A stretch of 44,483 bases of DNA from NCBI GenBank assembly GCA_004555335.1, contig SFII01000002.1, forward strand, positions 1 to 44,483. The letters run 5' to 3'. This DNA comes from Coriobacteriaceae bacterium. GTDB taxonomy: Bacteria; Actinomycetota; Coriobacteriia; Coriobacteriales; Eggerthellaceae. The position numbers and the translations under genes were made by a program. The notes under the pieces were generated by a model. It was given only the letters and a program-made list of their open reading frames with translations, was not told where the DNA came from and did no database searches. Shown one piece after another: positions 23,382 to 31,025 of the stretch. Position 1 is the first letter of the stretch; each line of letters begins with the position of its first letter.

Positions 23382-24441
23382 GAAGAAAGGCGGCTTGGGG
23401 CGCGGCCTCAATGCTCTTTTAGGCGATTCCTCCATCCTGGGTGACGCCCAGGCGCAATCCTCTGCTATCGACGGGGCAGGTTTCGACGATACCGCTTCCG
23501 GTGAGGGCGAATTCGAGCAACGGCTGATCCGTCAGCAGCTCGAACGGGATATTTTCGACGCCCAGGCGGCGAAGGCGCGGCCCTACATCGAGGAGGACGA
23601 TCATGCGCAGATCATGGGCGTGGTTTCCCGCGAGAGGAAAGTCGGCGAGGTGACCGAGGCGAAGCTTTCGGAGATCCAGCCGAATCCGGATCAGCCGCGC
23701 TCGTTCTTCAAGCGCGAGGAAATCGAGGAATTGGCGGATTCCATTTCCCGCGATGGTTTGCTCCAGCCCATCCTCGTGCGTGACTTCGAAGGGAAGTACC
23801 AGATCATCGCGGGCGAGCGCCGCTATCAGGCCTGCAAGAAGCTCGGGATGGAAACGGTTCCCGTGCGCGTGCGCGAAGTCCCCGACGATAAGGTGATGGA
23901 ACTTGCGCTGATCGAGAACATCCAGCGCAGCGACCTGAACCCTATCGAGGAAGCATATGGCTATAAGCATCTGATGGAACGCAAGGGCATGACCCAGACC
24001 GAGGTCGCCCAGGCGGTTTCCAAGGGCAGGTCGACTATCGCCAATGCCCTGCGCCTGCTCGACCTTCCCGAAGACGCGCAGCAGTTGCTGTATGAAGAAA
24101 AGATCACTGCCGGTCATGCGAGGGCGATCCTCTCCGTCCAAACCGAGGATGGACGTGCAAAGCTGACGGAGAAGCTGAAGAACGAGAAGATCTCGGTACG
24201 CGAAGCCGAAGCGATCGCGCGTTTGCTCAACGGCAAGGAAAAGGCTGCCGAAGCCAAGGCGACGGCGGTCCCCGCACCTGCGTACTATAAGAAAGCGGCA
24301 CGCAGCCTGAAGGAGCAGTTGGGAACCAATGTGCGCATCAAGTCCTCCAAAGGCAAGAATAGGCTGGAGATAGAATTCAAAGACGAAGACGACCTGAGGC
24401 GCTTGTTCATGGCGATCACGAACGAGAACCCTGAAGGATAA
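23374..24441 (+). CDS. parB: Chromosome partitioning protein ParB (Spo0J)
   Basis: ParB is a CTP-dependent clamp that loads at parS and spreads, organising the origin. The 355-residue protein starts with the family MAKKKGGLGRGLNALLGD, then has an unusually long acidic insertion (about 20-97). After it come the ParB/Srx domain with NPDQPRSFF and the CTP-binding GERRYQA (147-153), NIQRSDLNPIEEA, and the helix-turn-helix TQTEVAQAVSKGRSTIANALRLL that reads parS. A Lys-rich C-terminal dimer domain ends it. The start is a GTG inside the parA stop region with GAGGAGG nine bases before. Three matching parS sites are present in this window. Confidence 0.97.
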   Translation: MAKKKGGLGRGLNALLGDSSILGDAQAQSSAIDGAGFDDTASGEGEFEQRLIRQQLERDIFDAQAAKARPYIEEDDHAQIMGVVSRERKVGEVTEAKLSEIQPNPDQPRSFFKREEIEELADSISRDGLLQPILVRDFEGKYQIIAGERRYQACKKLGMETVPVRVREVPDDKVMELALIENIQRSDLNPIEEAYGYKHLMERKGMTQTEVAQAVSKGRSTIANALRLLDLPEDAQQLLYEEKITAGHARAILSVQTEDGRAKLTEKLKNEKISVREAEAIARLLNGKEKAAEAKATAVPAPAYYKKAARSLKEQLGTNVRIKSSKGKNRLEIEFKDEDDLRRLFMAITNENPEG

Positions 24442-24462
24442 GCCCGGTTTTCCCGGAAATGG

Positions 24463-24502
24463 AAAGGGATGCAGGCGGCGATATCGCTTGCATCCCTTTT
24501 CA
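24463..24502 (+). terminator. Intrinsic terminator between parB and rlmN (bidirectional)
   Basis: An 11-bp stem AAAGGGATGCA/TGCATCCCTTT encloses a smaller GCGATATCGC hairpin, followed by TTTTCATC on the plus strand and by TTTCCATTTCC on the minus strand. It lies between two convergent stops. Confidence 0.88.
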
Positions 24503-24531
24503 TCTACCGGGCTTCCCCTGTGTTCTCGGAA

Positions 24532-25614
24532 TCAGATCCTGCTGCGCTGCTTGTTCTTCAGCTGGCCGCAGGCGCCGGCGATGTCCGATCCCCTCGAATT
24601 CCTAAGTGTCGTTTCGATTCCCGCTGCATTCAGGGAATCGATCCAATGGGCGAGGGTTCGGCTCGCCGAGGGTTTCCAAGGGCTGTCGTCGATGTCGTTC
24701 AGGGGGATAAGGTTGATATGGACGTGGAGCCCTTTGCAGAAGCGGATAAGGGCGATCAGGTCCTCGTCTGCGTCGTTCACCCCGTCGATCATCAGGTATT
24801 CGAAGCTGACCCTGCGCTTCGCGTTGCGGTAATACTCTCTCAAAGTGTCCTTCAGCAGGGTAAGGGGCATATTCTTGCAACGCGGCATGATCGCATCGCG
24901 GATATCCTGGCGCGCCGAATGCAATGAGATGGCAAGCGTGTATTGTTCTTCCTCCAGTCCGAAACGCCGTATGCCGTCGAGGATGCCGCAGCTCGAAACG
25001 GTGATATGGCGCGCCCCGATCCCCAGCCCCTCCTTTGCGTTGATCATTTTCAGGGCCTTGATGAAGTTGTCGTAGTTCAGGAAGGGTTCTCCCTGCCCCA
25101 TCGCGACCACGTTGCTCACGCGTGCATTGAAATCGCGTTGAACGGTGAGTATCTGCTGGAGCATCTCTCCTGGAAGCAGGTTTCGGGTGAGGCCTTCATG
25201 ACCGGTTGCGCAGAACGCGCATTGCATGGGGCATCCGACTTGGGTGGAGAAGCAGACGGTGAGCCGCCTGCTTTCTCCGTCTGCACCGGAATCATGGGAG
25301 GGGATGCCGACGGTTTCCACCTGGCAGCCATCGGCCAAGGTGAGTACGTATTTCCTCGAGCCGTCCTTGGAAACCTGCCTGTCGCTTACCTGCGGGATAT
25401 CGAGGGGGAGGACGCGTGCGAGCTCCTCCCTCATCTTCGCGGGCAGATTGGTCATCTGGTCGTATGATTCGACCTGCTTCTGATACACCCATTGGATCAG
25501 CTGCTTCGCCCTGAAGCTCGGGTATCCGAGGGTGCGGATGCGGTCGTGTATCCCCTCGAAGTCGAGTGCCTCGATACCGAAGGGATGGGTGGTGGTGTCT
25601 TCGTAAGTAGCCAT
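24532..25614 (-). CDS. rlmN: Dual-specificity 23S rRNA/tRNA adenine-C2 methyltransferase RlmN
   Basis: RlmN is a radical-SAM enzyme that methylates A2503 of 23S rRNA and A37 of some tRNAs. The 360-residue protein has the radical-SAM triad in GCPMQCAFCATG, the GMGEP-like MGQGEPFLNYDN, and the C-terminal RNSRGSDIAGACGQL with the mechanistic cysteine. The ATG at 25614 has no Shine-Dalgarno, but a perfect TATAAT (25622-25627, minus strand) ends seven bases before it, so the mRNA may be leaderless. Convergent with parB, divergent from ddl, and opposite to the prevailing direction on this side of the origin. Confidence 0.96.
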   Translation of the reverse strand: MATYEDTTTHPFGIEALDFEGIHDRIRTLGYPSFRAKQLIQWVYQKQVESYDQMTNLPAKMREELARVLPLDIPQVSDRQVSKDGSRKYVLTLADGCQVETVGIPSHDSGADGESRRLTVCFSTQVGCPMQCAFCATGHEGLTRNLLPGEMLQQILTVQRDFNARVSNVVAMGQGEPFLNYDNFIKALKMINAKEGLGIGARHITVSSCGILDGIRRFGLEEEQYTLAISLHSARQDIRDAIMPRCKNMPLTLLKDTLREYYRNAKRRVSFEYLMIDGVNDADEDLIALIRFCKGLHVHINLIPLNDIDDSPWKPSASRTLAHWIDSLNAAGIETTLRNSRGSDIAGACGQLKNKQRSRI

Positions 25615-25621
25615 GCATGCG

Positions 25622-25627
25622 ATTATA
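25622..25627 (-). promoter_or_regulatory. -10 element of rlmN (leaderless arrangement)
   Basis: TATAAT on the minus strand ends seven bases before the rlmN ATG, so the transcript would start at or next to the start codon. No clear -35 is visible. Confidence 0.5.
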
Positions 25628-25643
25628 GATGGAAAATGCGTTA

Positions 25644-25663
25644 CGGCGCCTGCGTTGGCGCCG
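25644..25663. promoter_or_regulatory. Inverted repeat in the rlmN-ddl intergenic region
   Basis: CGGCGCC and GGCGCCG flank six bases, a perfect 7-bp palindrome placed over the expected -35 area of rlmN. It has no U-tract, so an operator or an mRNA structure is more likely than a terminator. Confidence 0.4.
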
Positions 25664-25710
25664 ATGTGGCGATGCTTCCATGCGAAGCCTACGGGGAATC
25701 GCTTCGCCTT

Positions 25711-25719
25711 TGCTATACT
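25711..25719 (+). promoter_or_regulatory. Extended -10 promoter upstream of ddl
   Basis: TGCTATACT fits an extended -10 element (TGn then TATACT), 112 bp upstream of the ddl ATG. The -35 region is poor, as is common for extended -10 promoters. A leader of about 100 bases follows. Confidence 0.5.
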
Positions 25720-25830
25720 GTGCGCTCGAGAAAGGCTGTTTCAGTCGGAGGGACGGCGATGCTGCCGCCCCTGAATCGGTTCAAGAGAATTCCACGGCGT
25801 CGATGCCGTGTTCGTGTGAAAGAAGGGCAA

Positions 25831-26775
25831 ATGGCGTTGAATCCCGAAGAAATCAAGGTGGCACTGCTGTGCGGCGGAACCAGTGGCGAAAGGGAGATCT
25901 CCCTGGCTTCCGGAAAGGGTGCGGGAGAGGCCCTGCGCCAAGCGGGTTTCCCCGTTACCTTCTTCGATCCGGCGAATAAGCGGGATATGAAGGACCTTAT
26001 CGATGGCGATTTCGACGTCGCCTTCCTGTGCCTCCACGGCAAGGGCGGTGAAGACGGACCGGTTCAGGGTATGCTCGAAGTGCTGGGCATCCCCTACACG
26101 GGTCCGGGCGTCTGGTGCAGTTCCACTGCAATGGATAAGGCCAAGTCGAAGATCTTCTATGAACGCGCGGGCATCGATACCCCTGCATCCCTTACCTTGT
26201 ACGGGAAGGATGACTACACCCCGCAGCAGATCGTTGAGAAGCTGGGCGAGCATGTGGTCATCAAACCCGCAACCGAGGGCAGCGCCCTGGGCGTGGCGAT
26301 CGTGAACGGCGTCGACGAAGTGGATGCCGCGCTCGATCAGGCCTTCGCGCTCGATCGCGAGGTTTTGGCGGAAACCTACGTATCCGGTACAGAATTGACC
26401 GTTGCCGTGATCGGCAATGACGATTTGCAGGTCCTTCCCGTTATCGAGATCGTTCCCCAGAAGAACAGCTTCTATGATTTCGAATCCAAGTATGCCGCCG
26501 GCGGATCGCAGCATATCTGCCCAGCGCGCCTGGATGAGGAAACCACCGCACGCGTGCAGGCTGCAGCCGTTGCGGCGTATAAGGCCCTGGAATGCAAGGG
26601 CGTTTCCCGTACCGACATCATCCTCGATGATGAGGGTGTGTGCTGGGTTCTGGAAACCAACACCCTCCCCGGCATGACCGAGACTTCCCTGCTGCCCGAT
26701 GCGGGCCGCGCTGCCGGAATCGAATTCCCCGAGCTGTGCACGAAGCTCATCGAATTCGCCCTCGAGGGTAAGTAG
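25831..26775 (+). CDS. ddl: D-alanine--D-alanine ligase
   Basis: Ddl joins two D-Ala residues with ATP to make the dipeptide that ends the peptidoglycan stem. The 314-residue ATP-grasp protein starts with VALLCGGTSGEREISLASG, followed by LHGKGGEDGPVQGMLEVLGIPYTGPGV, the ATP loop KPATEGSALGVAIV, and the metal-binding VLETNTLPGMTETSLLPDA. Its length and motifs are those of active ligases; the Thr-Gly-Pro-Gly and Leu-Pro patterns do not suggest a VanA-type D-Lac enzyme. I chose the ATG at 25831 because GAAGGG is just upstream and the frame then begins at the family start; a longer frame from 25492 overlaps rlmN. A hairpin terminator follows. Confidence 0.95.
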   Translation: MALNPEEIKVALLCGGTSGEREISLASGKGAGEALRQAGFPVTFFDPANKRDMKDLIDGDFDVAFLCLHGKGGEDGPVQGMLEVLGIPYTGPGVWCSSTAMDKAKSKIFYERAGIDTPASLTLYGKDDYTPQQIVEKLGEHVVIKPATEGSALGVAIVNGVDEVDAALDQAFALDREVLAETYVSGTELTVAVIGNDDLQVLPVIEIVPQKNSFYDFESKYAAGGSQHICPARLDEETTARVQAAAVAAYKALECKGVSRTDIILDDEGVCWVLETNTLPGMTETSLLPDAGRAAGIEFPELCTKLIEFALEGK

Positions 26776-26870
26776 GATTCCCGATTGCAGGCTGCAAAGG
26801 GATTTTGGCTTCAAGCCCGTTCCAGCGGCTTTCCTGTCGGTTTACCTGATCTTGCGGAAGAGAGATAGAA

Positions 26871-26897
26871 AGGGCTCCCATCATGGGAGCCCTATTC
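26871..26897. terminator. Intrinsic terminator shared by ddl and the 219-aa gene
   Basis: AGGGCTCCC and GGGAGCCCT pair around ATCAT. On the minus strand the hairpin is followed by TTTCTATCTC, on the plus strand by ATTCGTG. It lies between two convergent genes and is better placed for the minus transcript. Confidence 0.75.
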
Positions 26898-27011
26898 GTG
26901 TCATGCGGCCTTCTGCGGATCCGAAGCGGTTTTATCTGGACCCGAAAGGATGCGGGGTTGCAGGGATGGGAATAGCTTGAGCCGTTTCCCGCTTCGACCG
27001 GAGAGCGCCCG

Positions 27012-27671
27012 TTAGAAGGGCAGGAAGTGGAGGAAGCTGTTCAGCAGCCAGATCGCGCCCAGTACCAGCAGGATGATGAAGCCCCAGCCGACCGCCATGC
27101 AGCCGGGGTTCCCCTTGCGTGCGAGCTCGATCATCTTCTCGTCCTGCTTCAGATGATCCTTCACGACGGCTTCGCCTTTCGAAAGTTTGCGCTTCGGCTC
27201 GTTATCGCGGGGAAGCCACTGGCCGTGCGATTCGATGACGTTCTTGATGGCGGGCGCCTTGAGCGACAGGGCGGGTCTGGTTCCCTCGGCGATCTTTCCC
27301 GCGACGCCGTTTAAGAAGGTGTTGAATTCTTCGGAATACCGCTTCGAGAAGCACATGACGGCGGCTTCGCCGGAATAGTGGGCTCCCCCGTCCTCCCCAG
27401 TGCTTACCAGGACCGCGGAAAGGACGGCGTGGATTTCCCAGCCATCGGCTTGGCAGAGCTGGAGCCTACGGCTGATCCTGTTGTCGAAAACGCCCACTTC
27501 CTTGTCGAATTTGTTGTAGACCCAGGCAACCATGTCGTTGTCCTGATTGGGCTTGAATACGATTTTCAGGCGGTCTCCGACCAGGCTGTCAGCGCCGATC
27601 AGATGGGCTCCGCTTGTCTTGTCCGTCGTTTTGAACGAGCAGTATTCAGCGTAGTAAGGCGATACGGCCAT
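27012..27671 (-). CDS. Tail-anchored protein of unknown function
   Basis: A 219-residue protein that I do not recognise. The N-terminal and central part (about 1-185) is soluble, with patterns such as MVAWVYNKFDKEVGVFDNRISRRLQLCQADGW and CFSKRYSEEFNTFLNGVAGKIAEGTRP. A single hydrophobic segment at about 192-214 ends the chain, so it is probably anchored by its C-terminus with the bulk in the cytoplasm. There is no signal peptide. AAGGGAG precedes the ATG at 27671 by seven bases; a frame starting at 27704 would add 11 residues. It is divergent from the DinG-like gene (81-bp gap) and convergent with ddl. Confidence 0.75.
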   Translation of the reverse strand: MAVSPYYAEYCSFKTTDKTSGAHLIGADSLVGDRLKIVFKPNQDNDMVAWVYNKFDKEVGVFDNRISRRLQLCQADGWEIHAVLSAVLVSTGEDGGAHYSGEAAVMCFSKRYSEEFNTFLNGVAGKIAEGTRPALSLKAPAIKNVIESHGQWLPRDNEPKRKLSKGEAVVKDHLKQDEKMIELARKGNPGCMAVGWGFIILLVLGAIWLLNSFLHFLPF

Positions 27672-27752
27672 CTGTTTCTCCCTTGTCGTGCGTGCTAATT
27701 CCAAAGGGTGTCTTGTATCATGTTAGGCTCACAACGAGCGAAAGACTGAAGA

Positions 27753-30746
27753 ATGATTCTAACCGATATGGAAAAGCACATAAGCGAATCCGCTCCCGAG
27801 AGGATCCGCGCCCGTTATCGCAGCCTCGTGGAGGCGGCCCGGGAAGGGGATTTCGGGGAACTGGATGAGGATGTGGTGGTGATCGATACCGAGACCACCG
27901 GCATCTCGTTCAAGAATGATGAGCTGACCCAAATCGCCGCGGCCCGCCTTTGCAAGGGCGAGATCGTGGGCTGGTACACCACCTTCGTGAACCCCGGAAA
28001 GCCCATTCCCGAAGAAATCCAGCATCTGACCAATATCCACGACGAGGACGTCGAAGACGCCCCTTGTCCCGCAGAGGCTTTGGCGGGCTTGGTCGAATTC
28101 GTGGGCGAAAGCGATCTTGTGGCGCATAATGCCGCCTTCGATAAGAACTTCTGCACCAAGCATCCGGCGGGGTATGCCCTGAAGCGCAATCTGTGGCTCG
28201 ATTCGCTCGACCTGGCCCGCATCTCGCTGCCTAAGCTGAAATCCCATAGGCTCATCGACTTGGTGAAGACCTTCGGTGCGCCTGTTTCCACCCATAGGGC
28301 GGACGATGACGTGGTGGCCACCTGTGCGGTCTTCCGCATCCTTCTGGCAGCAGTTGCCGCGATGCCCGCGGAGCTGGTTTCGTACATCGCCCATTGCGCA
28401 ACGCGCGAGGAATGGCCCACCGTCAAGGTGTTCCAGGTTATCGATGCGGCGAACGAAGGCGAGCGCAAGCGCTTCAGCCTGCGCAGTATCCGGCAGGAGC
28501 ATGTGGGCTCAAAGATGGCGCGTCCCCGCATCGACGCGGACAAGATCGCCTCCGACCCGGTGAAATCGCTCGATTTTCCCAGTTCGGAAGAGGTTTCCGC
28601 AGCTTTCGCACCCGACGGGATGATGGGTTCCATCTACGACGATTTCGAAACGCGCGAAGCGCAGCGCCAGATGGCGTGCGAAGTCGCCTCGGCCTTCGAG
28701 GCGTCGGTGAACCTTGCGGTCGAGGCTGGTACCGGGGTTGGCAAATCGATGGCCTACCTGATTCCCTCGGTGATGCTCGCCATGCGCAACAAGATCACCG
28801 TCGGCGTGGCCACGAAGACCAATGCCCTGCTCGACCAGCTGGTGAATCACGAGCTTCCCCTGCTCGCGAAGCAGAACGAGGGCCTGAGTTTCTGCAGCCT
28901 GAAGGGCTTTTCCCACTACCCCTGCCTGCGCAACGTCGAGCGCCTTGTGAACGAGGGGCCGAAGATGCGCATGGTGAACGATGTGGAAGTGAGCCAGGCT
29001 GCGGCATTGGCGGGCTTGCTTTCCTTCATCGAGCAGAGCGACTATGACGATATCGACGGGTTGAAGATCGATTACCGTGCCCTGCCCCGATACGAGATCT
29101 GCACGAGCAGCCATGACTGCCTGCGCAGGAAGTGCCCGTTCTTCGGGAGCAAATGCTTCGTCCACGGCGCCCGCCAGCGGGCGGAGAGCGCGGATATCGT
29201 GGTGACCAACCAAACCATGCTCTTCTGCGATGTTGCGGCCGAGGGGGGCCTGCTCCCGCCTGTCCGCTATTGGGTCATCGACGAGTCCCATGGCACGGAA
29301 GATGAGGCGCGCCGCGCGTTCAGCTGCTCGATCGAAGCCGATGAGCTGCGCCGTATCGCCAACCGCGTGGGATCGGCCGAGGCTTCCCGCAATGTCTTTT
29401 TGCGCACGGAGCGCACGATGACCGGCAAGACCGAGGCATCGGAGGAAACCGTGCGGGCGATGCTTCGCCCTGAAGAGTTGGAAGAAGCGAAGGGAACCGG
29501 GAACAATGCGGGTGACATCCTGCTGTTCGCCCTCTGCTCGCGTGCCCTGAAGCATGGTCGCGAGTTCGACCAGGCGGCACGGGACTTCTGCGACCATATC
29601 GGCGATCTGCTCTTCTTCGATCCGGTGAAGCGTTCGAAGGGTTATGACCGCGTCGAGCTGTGGCTGAATGACGACATCCGCCAGAGCTACACCTTCGCGG
29701 CTTTGGTTTCCTATGGTCGCGTGATGTGCGATGCCGCCGAGCATCTGGTGAAATCCAGCCAGGAATTGGTGGGTTATCTGGAAGGCGTCGAGGGCGCGGC
29801 GGCTCTTCAGCGCGAGATCGCGTCGACCGCCATGACCTTGAAGGAAGTCGTCAATGCGGCAGAGGTGATCCTCTTCGATGGATCGCCCCTCTATGCCTAT
29901 GCTGCCCACCTGAGCCGCAAGAAGCAGAGCCCTGAACGCCTGGAGGCCCTGATGCTGGATGTGGGCGATGCGATGAACGAGAATTTCTTCGCCCGTGTTC
30001 ATAGCGCGGTCTTCACTTCCGCCACCATGACCATCGCCGATTCCTTCGATTCCTTCGAGCGCGGCGTCGGTTTGGGGAGGGGCGAATTCTCCCAGTGCCG
30101 CACGTGCAGGCTGGATTCGGAATACGATTTCGACTCGAATATGACGGTCTACGTGGCAGAGGATATGCCCGAGCCGAATGATCCGGGTTATATGGATGCC
30201 CTCTGCGATCTGCTGATCGGCGTGCATAGGGCGCAGGGAGGGTCGACTTTGACCCTGTTCACGAACCGCAAGGAGATGGAGAAGAGCTATGCGGTGGTGC
30301 AGGCGGCTGTGCGCGAGGATGACCTGCGCATCATCTGCCAGCGCTGGGGTGTTTCCATCAAGGGCCTGCGCGACGACTTCATCGCCGACGAGCATCTTTC
30401 GCTTTTCGCGCTGAAGAGCTTCTGGGAGGGTTTCGATGCCCCGGGTTCCACCCTCAAGACGGTCGTGGTGCCCAAGCTGCCCTTCAATAAACCTACCGAT
30501 CCCCTTTCCTGCGAGCGTGCGCAAATCGACCCGCAGGCCTGGGCCCATTACGTGCTTCCCGCAGCCGTGTTGGAAGTGCGGCAGGCGGCGGGCAGGTTGA
30601 TCAGGAGCTCCACCGATACGGGGAATCTGGTTCTAGCGGATAGGCGGCTGGTGTCAAAGCGATACGGATCGACCTTCCTGAAGTCGCTGCCGAGCAAGAA
30701 TATCAGGGTGCTTCCGATGAGGCGCATCATCGAGGAATTGTCCTAG
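27753..30746 (+). CDS. dinG: DnaQ-type 3'-5' exonuclease fused to a DinG-family DNA helicase
   Basis: A 997-residue fusion. Residues about 38-205 are a DEDD exonuclease (DTETTG at 45-50, HNAAFD, and the late HRADDDVVAT), like DNA polymerase III epsilon. The rest is an XPD/DinG superfamily-2 helicase: Walker A EAGTGVGKS (about 324-332), four closely spaced Cys in CTSSHDCLRRKCPFFGSKC (about 449-467) likely to hold a [4Fe-4S] cluster, a DESH box (about 509), GFDAPGSTL, and motif VI QAAGRLIRS. The order resembles the B. subtilis DinG-type nuclease-helicase, but the Fe-S cysteines are kept here. It probably resolves structured DNA or R-loops. The start is the first ATG; its ribosome site is weak. 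Confidence 0.9.
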   Translation: MILTDMEKHISESAPERIRARYRSLVEAAREGDFGELDEDVVVIDTETTGISFKNDELTQIAAARLCKGEIVGWYTTFVNPGKPIPEEIQHLTNIHDEDVEDAPCPAEALAGLVEFVGESDLVAHNAAFDKNFCTKHPAGYALKRNLWLDSLDLARISLPKLKSHRLIDLVKTFGAPVSTHRADDDVVATCAVFRILLAAVAAMPAELVSYIAHCATREEWPTVKVFQVIDAANEGERKRFSLRSIRQEHVGSKMARPRIDADKIASDPVKSLDFPSSEEVSAAFAPDGMMGSIYDDFETREAQRQMACEVASAFEASVNLAVEAGTGVGKSMAYLIPSVMLAMRNKITVGVATKTNALLDQLVNHELPLLAKQNEGLSFCSLKGFSHYPCLRNVERLVNEGPKMRMVNDVEVSQAAALAGLLSFIEQSDYDDIDGLKIDYRALPRYEICTSSHDCLRRKCPFFGSKCFVHGARQRAESADIVVTNQTMLFCDVAAEGGLLPPVRYWVIDESHGTEDEARRAFSCSIEADELRRIANRVGSAEASRNVFLRTERTMTGKTEASEETVRAMLRPEELEEAKGTGNNAGDILLFALCSRALKHGREFDQAARDFCDHIGDLLFFDPVKRSKGYDRVELWLNDDIRQSYTFAALVSYGRVMCDAAEHLVKSSQELVGYLEGVEGAAALQREIASTAMTLKEVVNAAEVILFDGSPLYAYAAHLSRKKQSPERLEALMLDVGDAMNENFFARVHSAVFTSATMTIADSFDSFERGVGLGRGEFSQCRTCRLDSEYDFDSNMTVYVAEDMPEPNDPGYMDALCDLLIGVHRAQGGSTLTLFTNRKEMEKSYAVVQAAVREDDLRIICQRWGVSIKGLRDDFIADEHLSLFALKSFWEGFDAPGSTLKTVVVPKLPFNKPTDPLSCERAQIDPQAWAHYVLPAAVLEVRQAAGRLIRSSTDTGNLVLADRRLVSKRYGSTFLKSLPSKNIRVLPMRRIIEELS

Positions 30747-31025
30747 GGAAGATAATCTGAAACCGTTTTTCAGGGAAGCGGGGCCCCGTGTCGGAAGGCA
30801 GGCGGCCCCGTTGACGTGCTGTTACCCCATCCCTTGTGCCCCGTTACTTCAATTGTTCAATATATCGTGCTGATGACCTGCGAAAACACACTCAAGGTAG
30901 AAAGCAGGGCGCTTATGTGCCCGTGATGGTCGGAGCTTCGGAACGAAGGCATCGGCGCTCAAATGACGTATACTGAAAGACCATGCGAACATTAGGCGAA
31001 ATGCCTATTTACGAAAGGTGCGGTC
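30747..31025. other. Non-coding stretch between dinG and the M28-like gene
   Basis: There is no credible gene in these 279 bp. Two hairpins are visible: a weak CTGAAA/TTTCAG at 30757-30773, and CGGGGCC/GGCCCCG at 30779-30810 with a long loop, which may terminate dinG. A TATACT at 30969-30974 could be the -10 of the next gene, giving a leader of about 45 bases. Confidence 0.4.

Noticed and set aside
28509..30548. A 679-codon open frame opposite the DinG-like gene
   Set aside because: Antisense shadow with no motifs, start site or terminator of its own.
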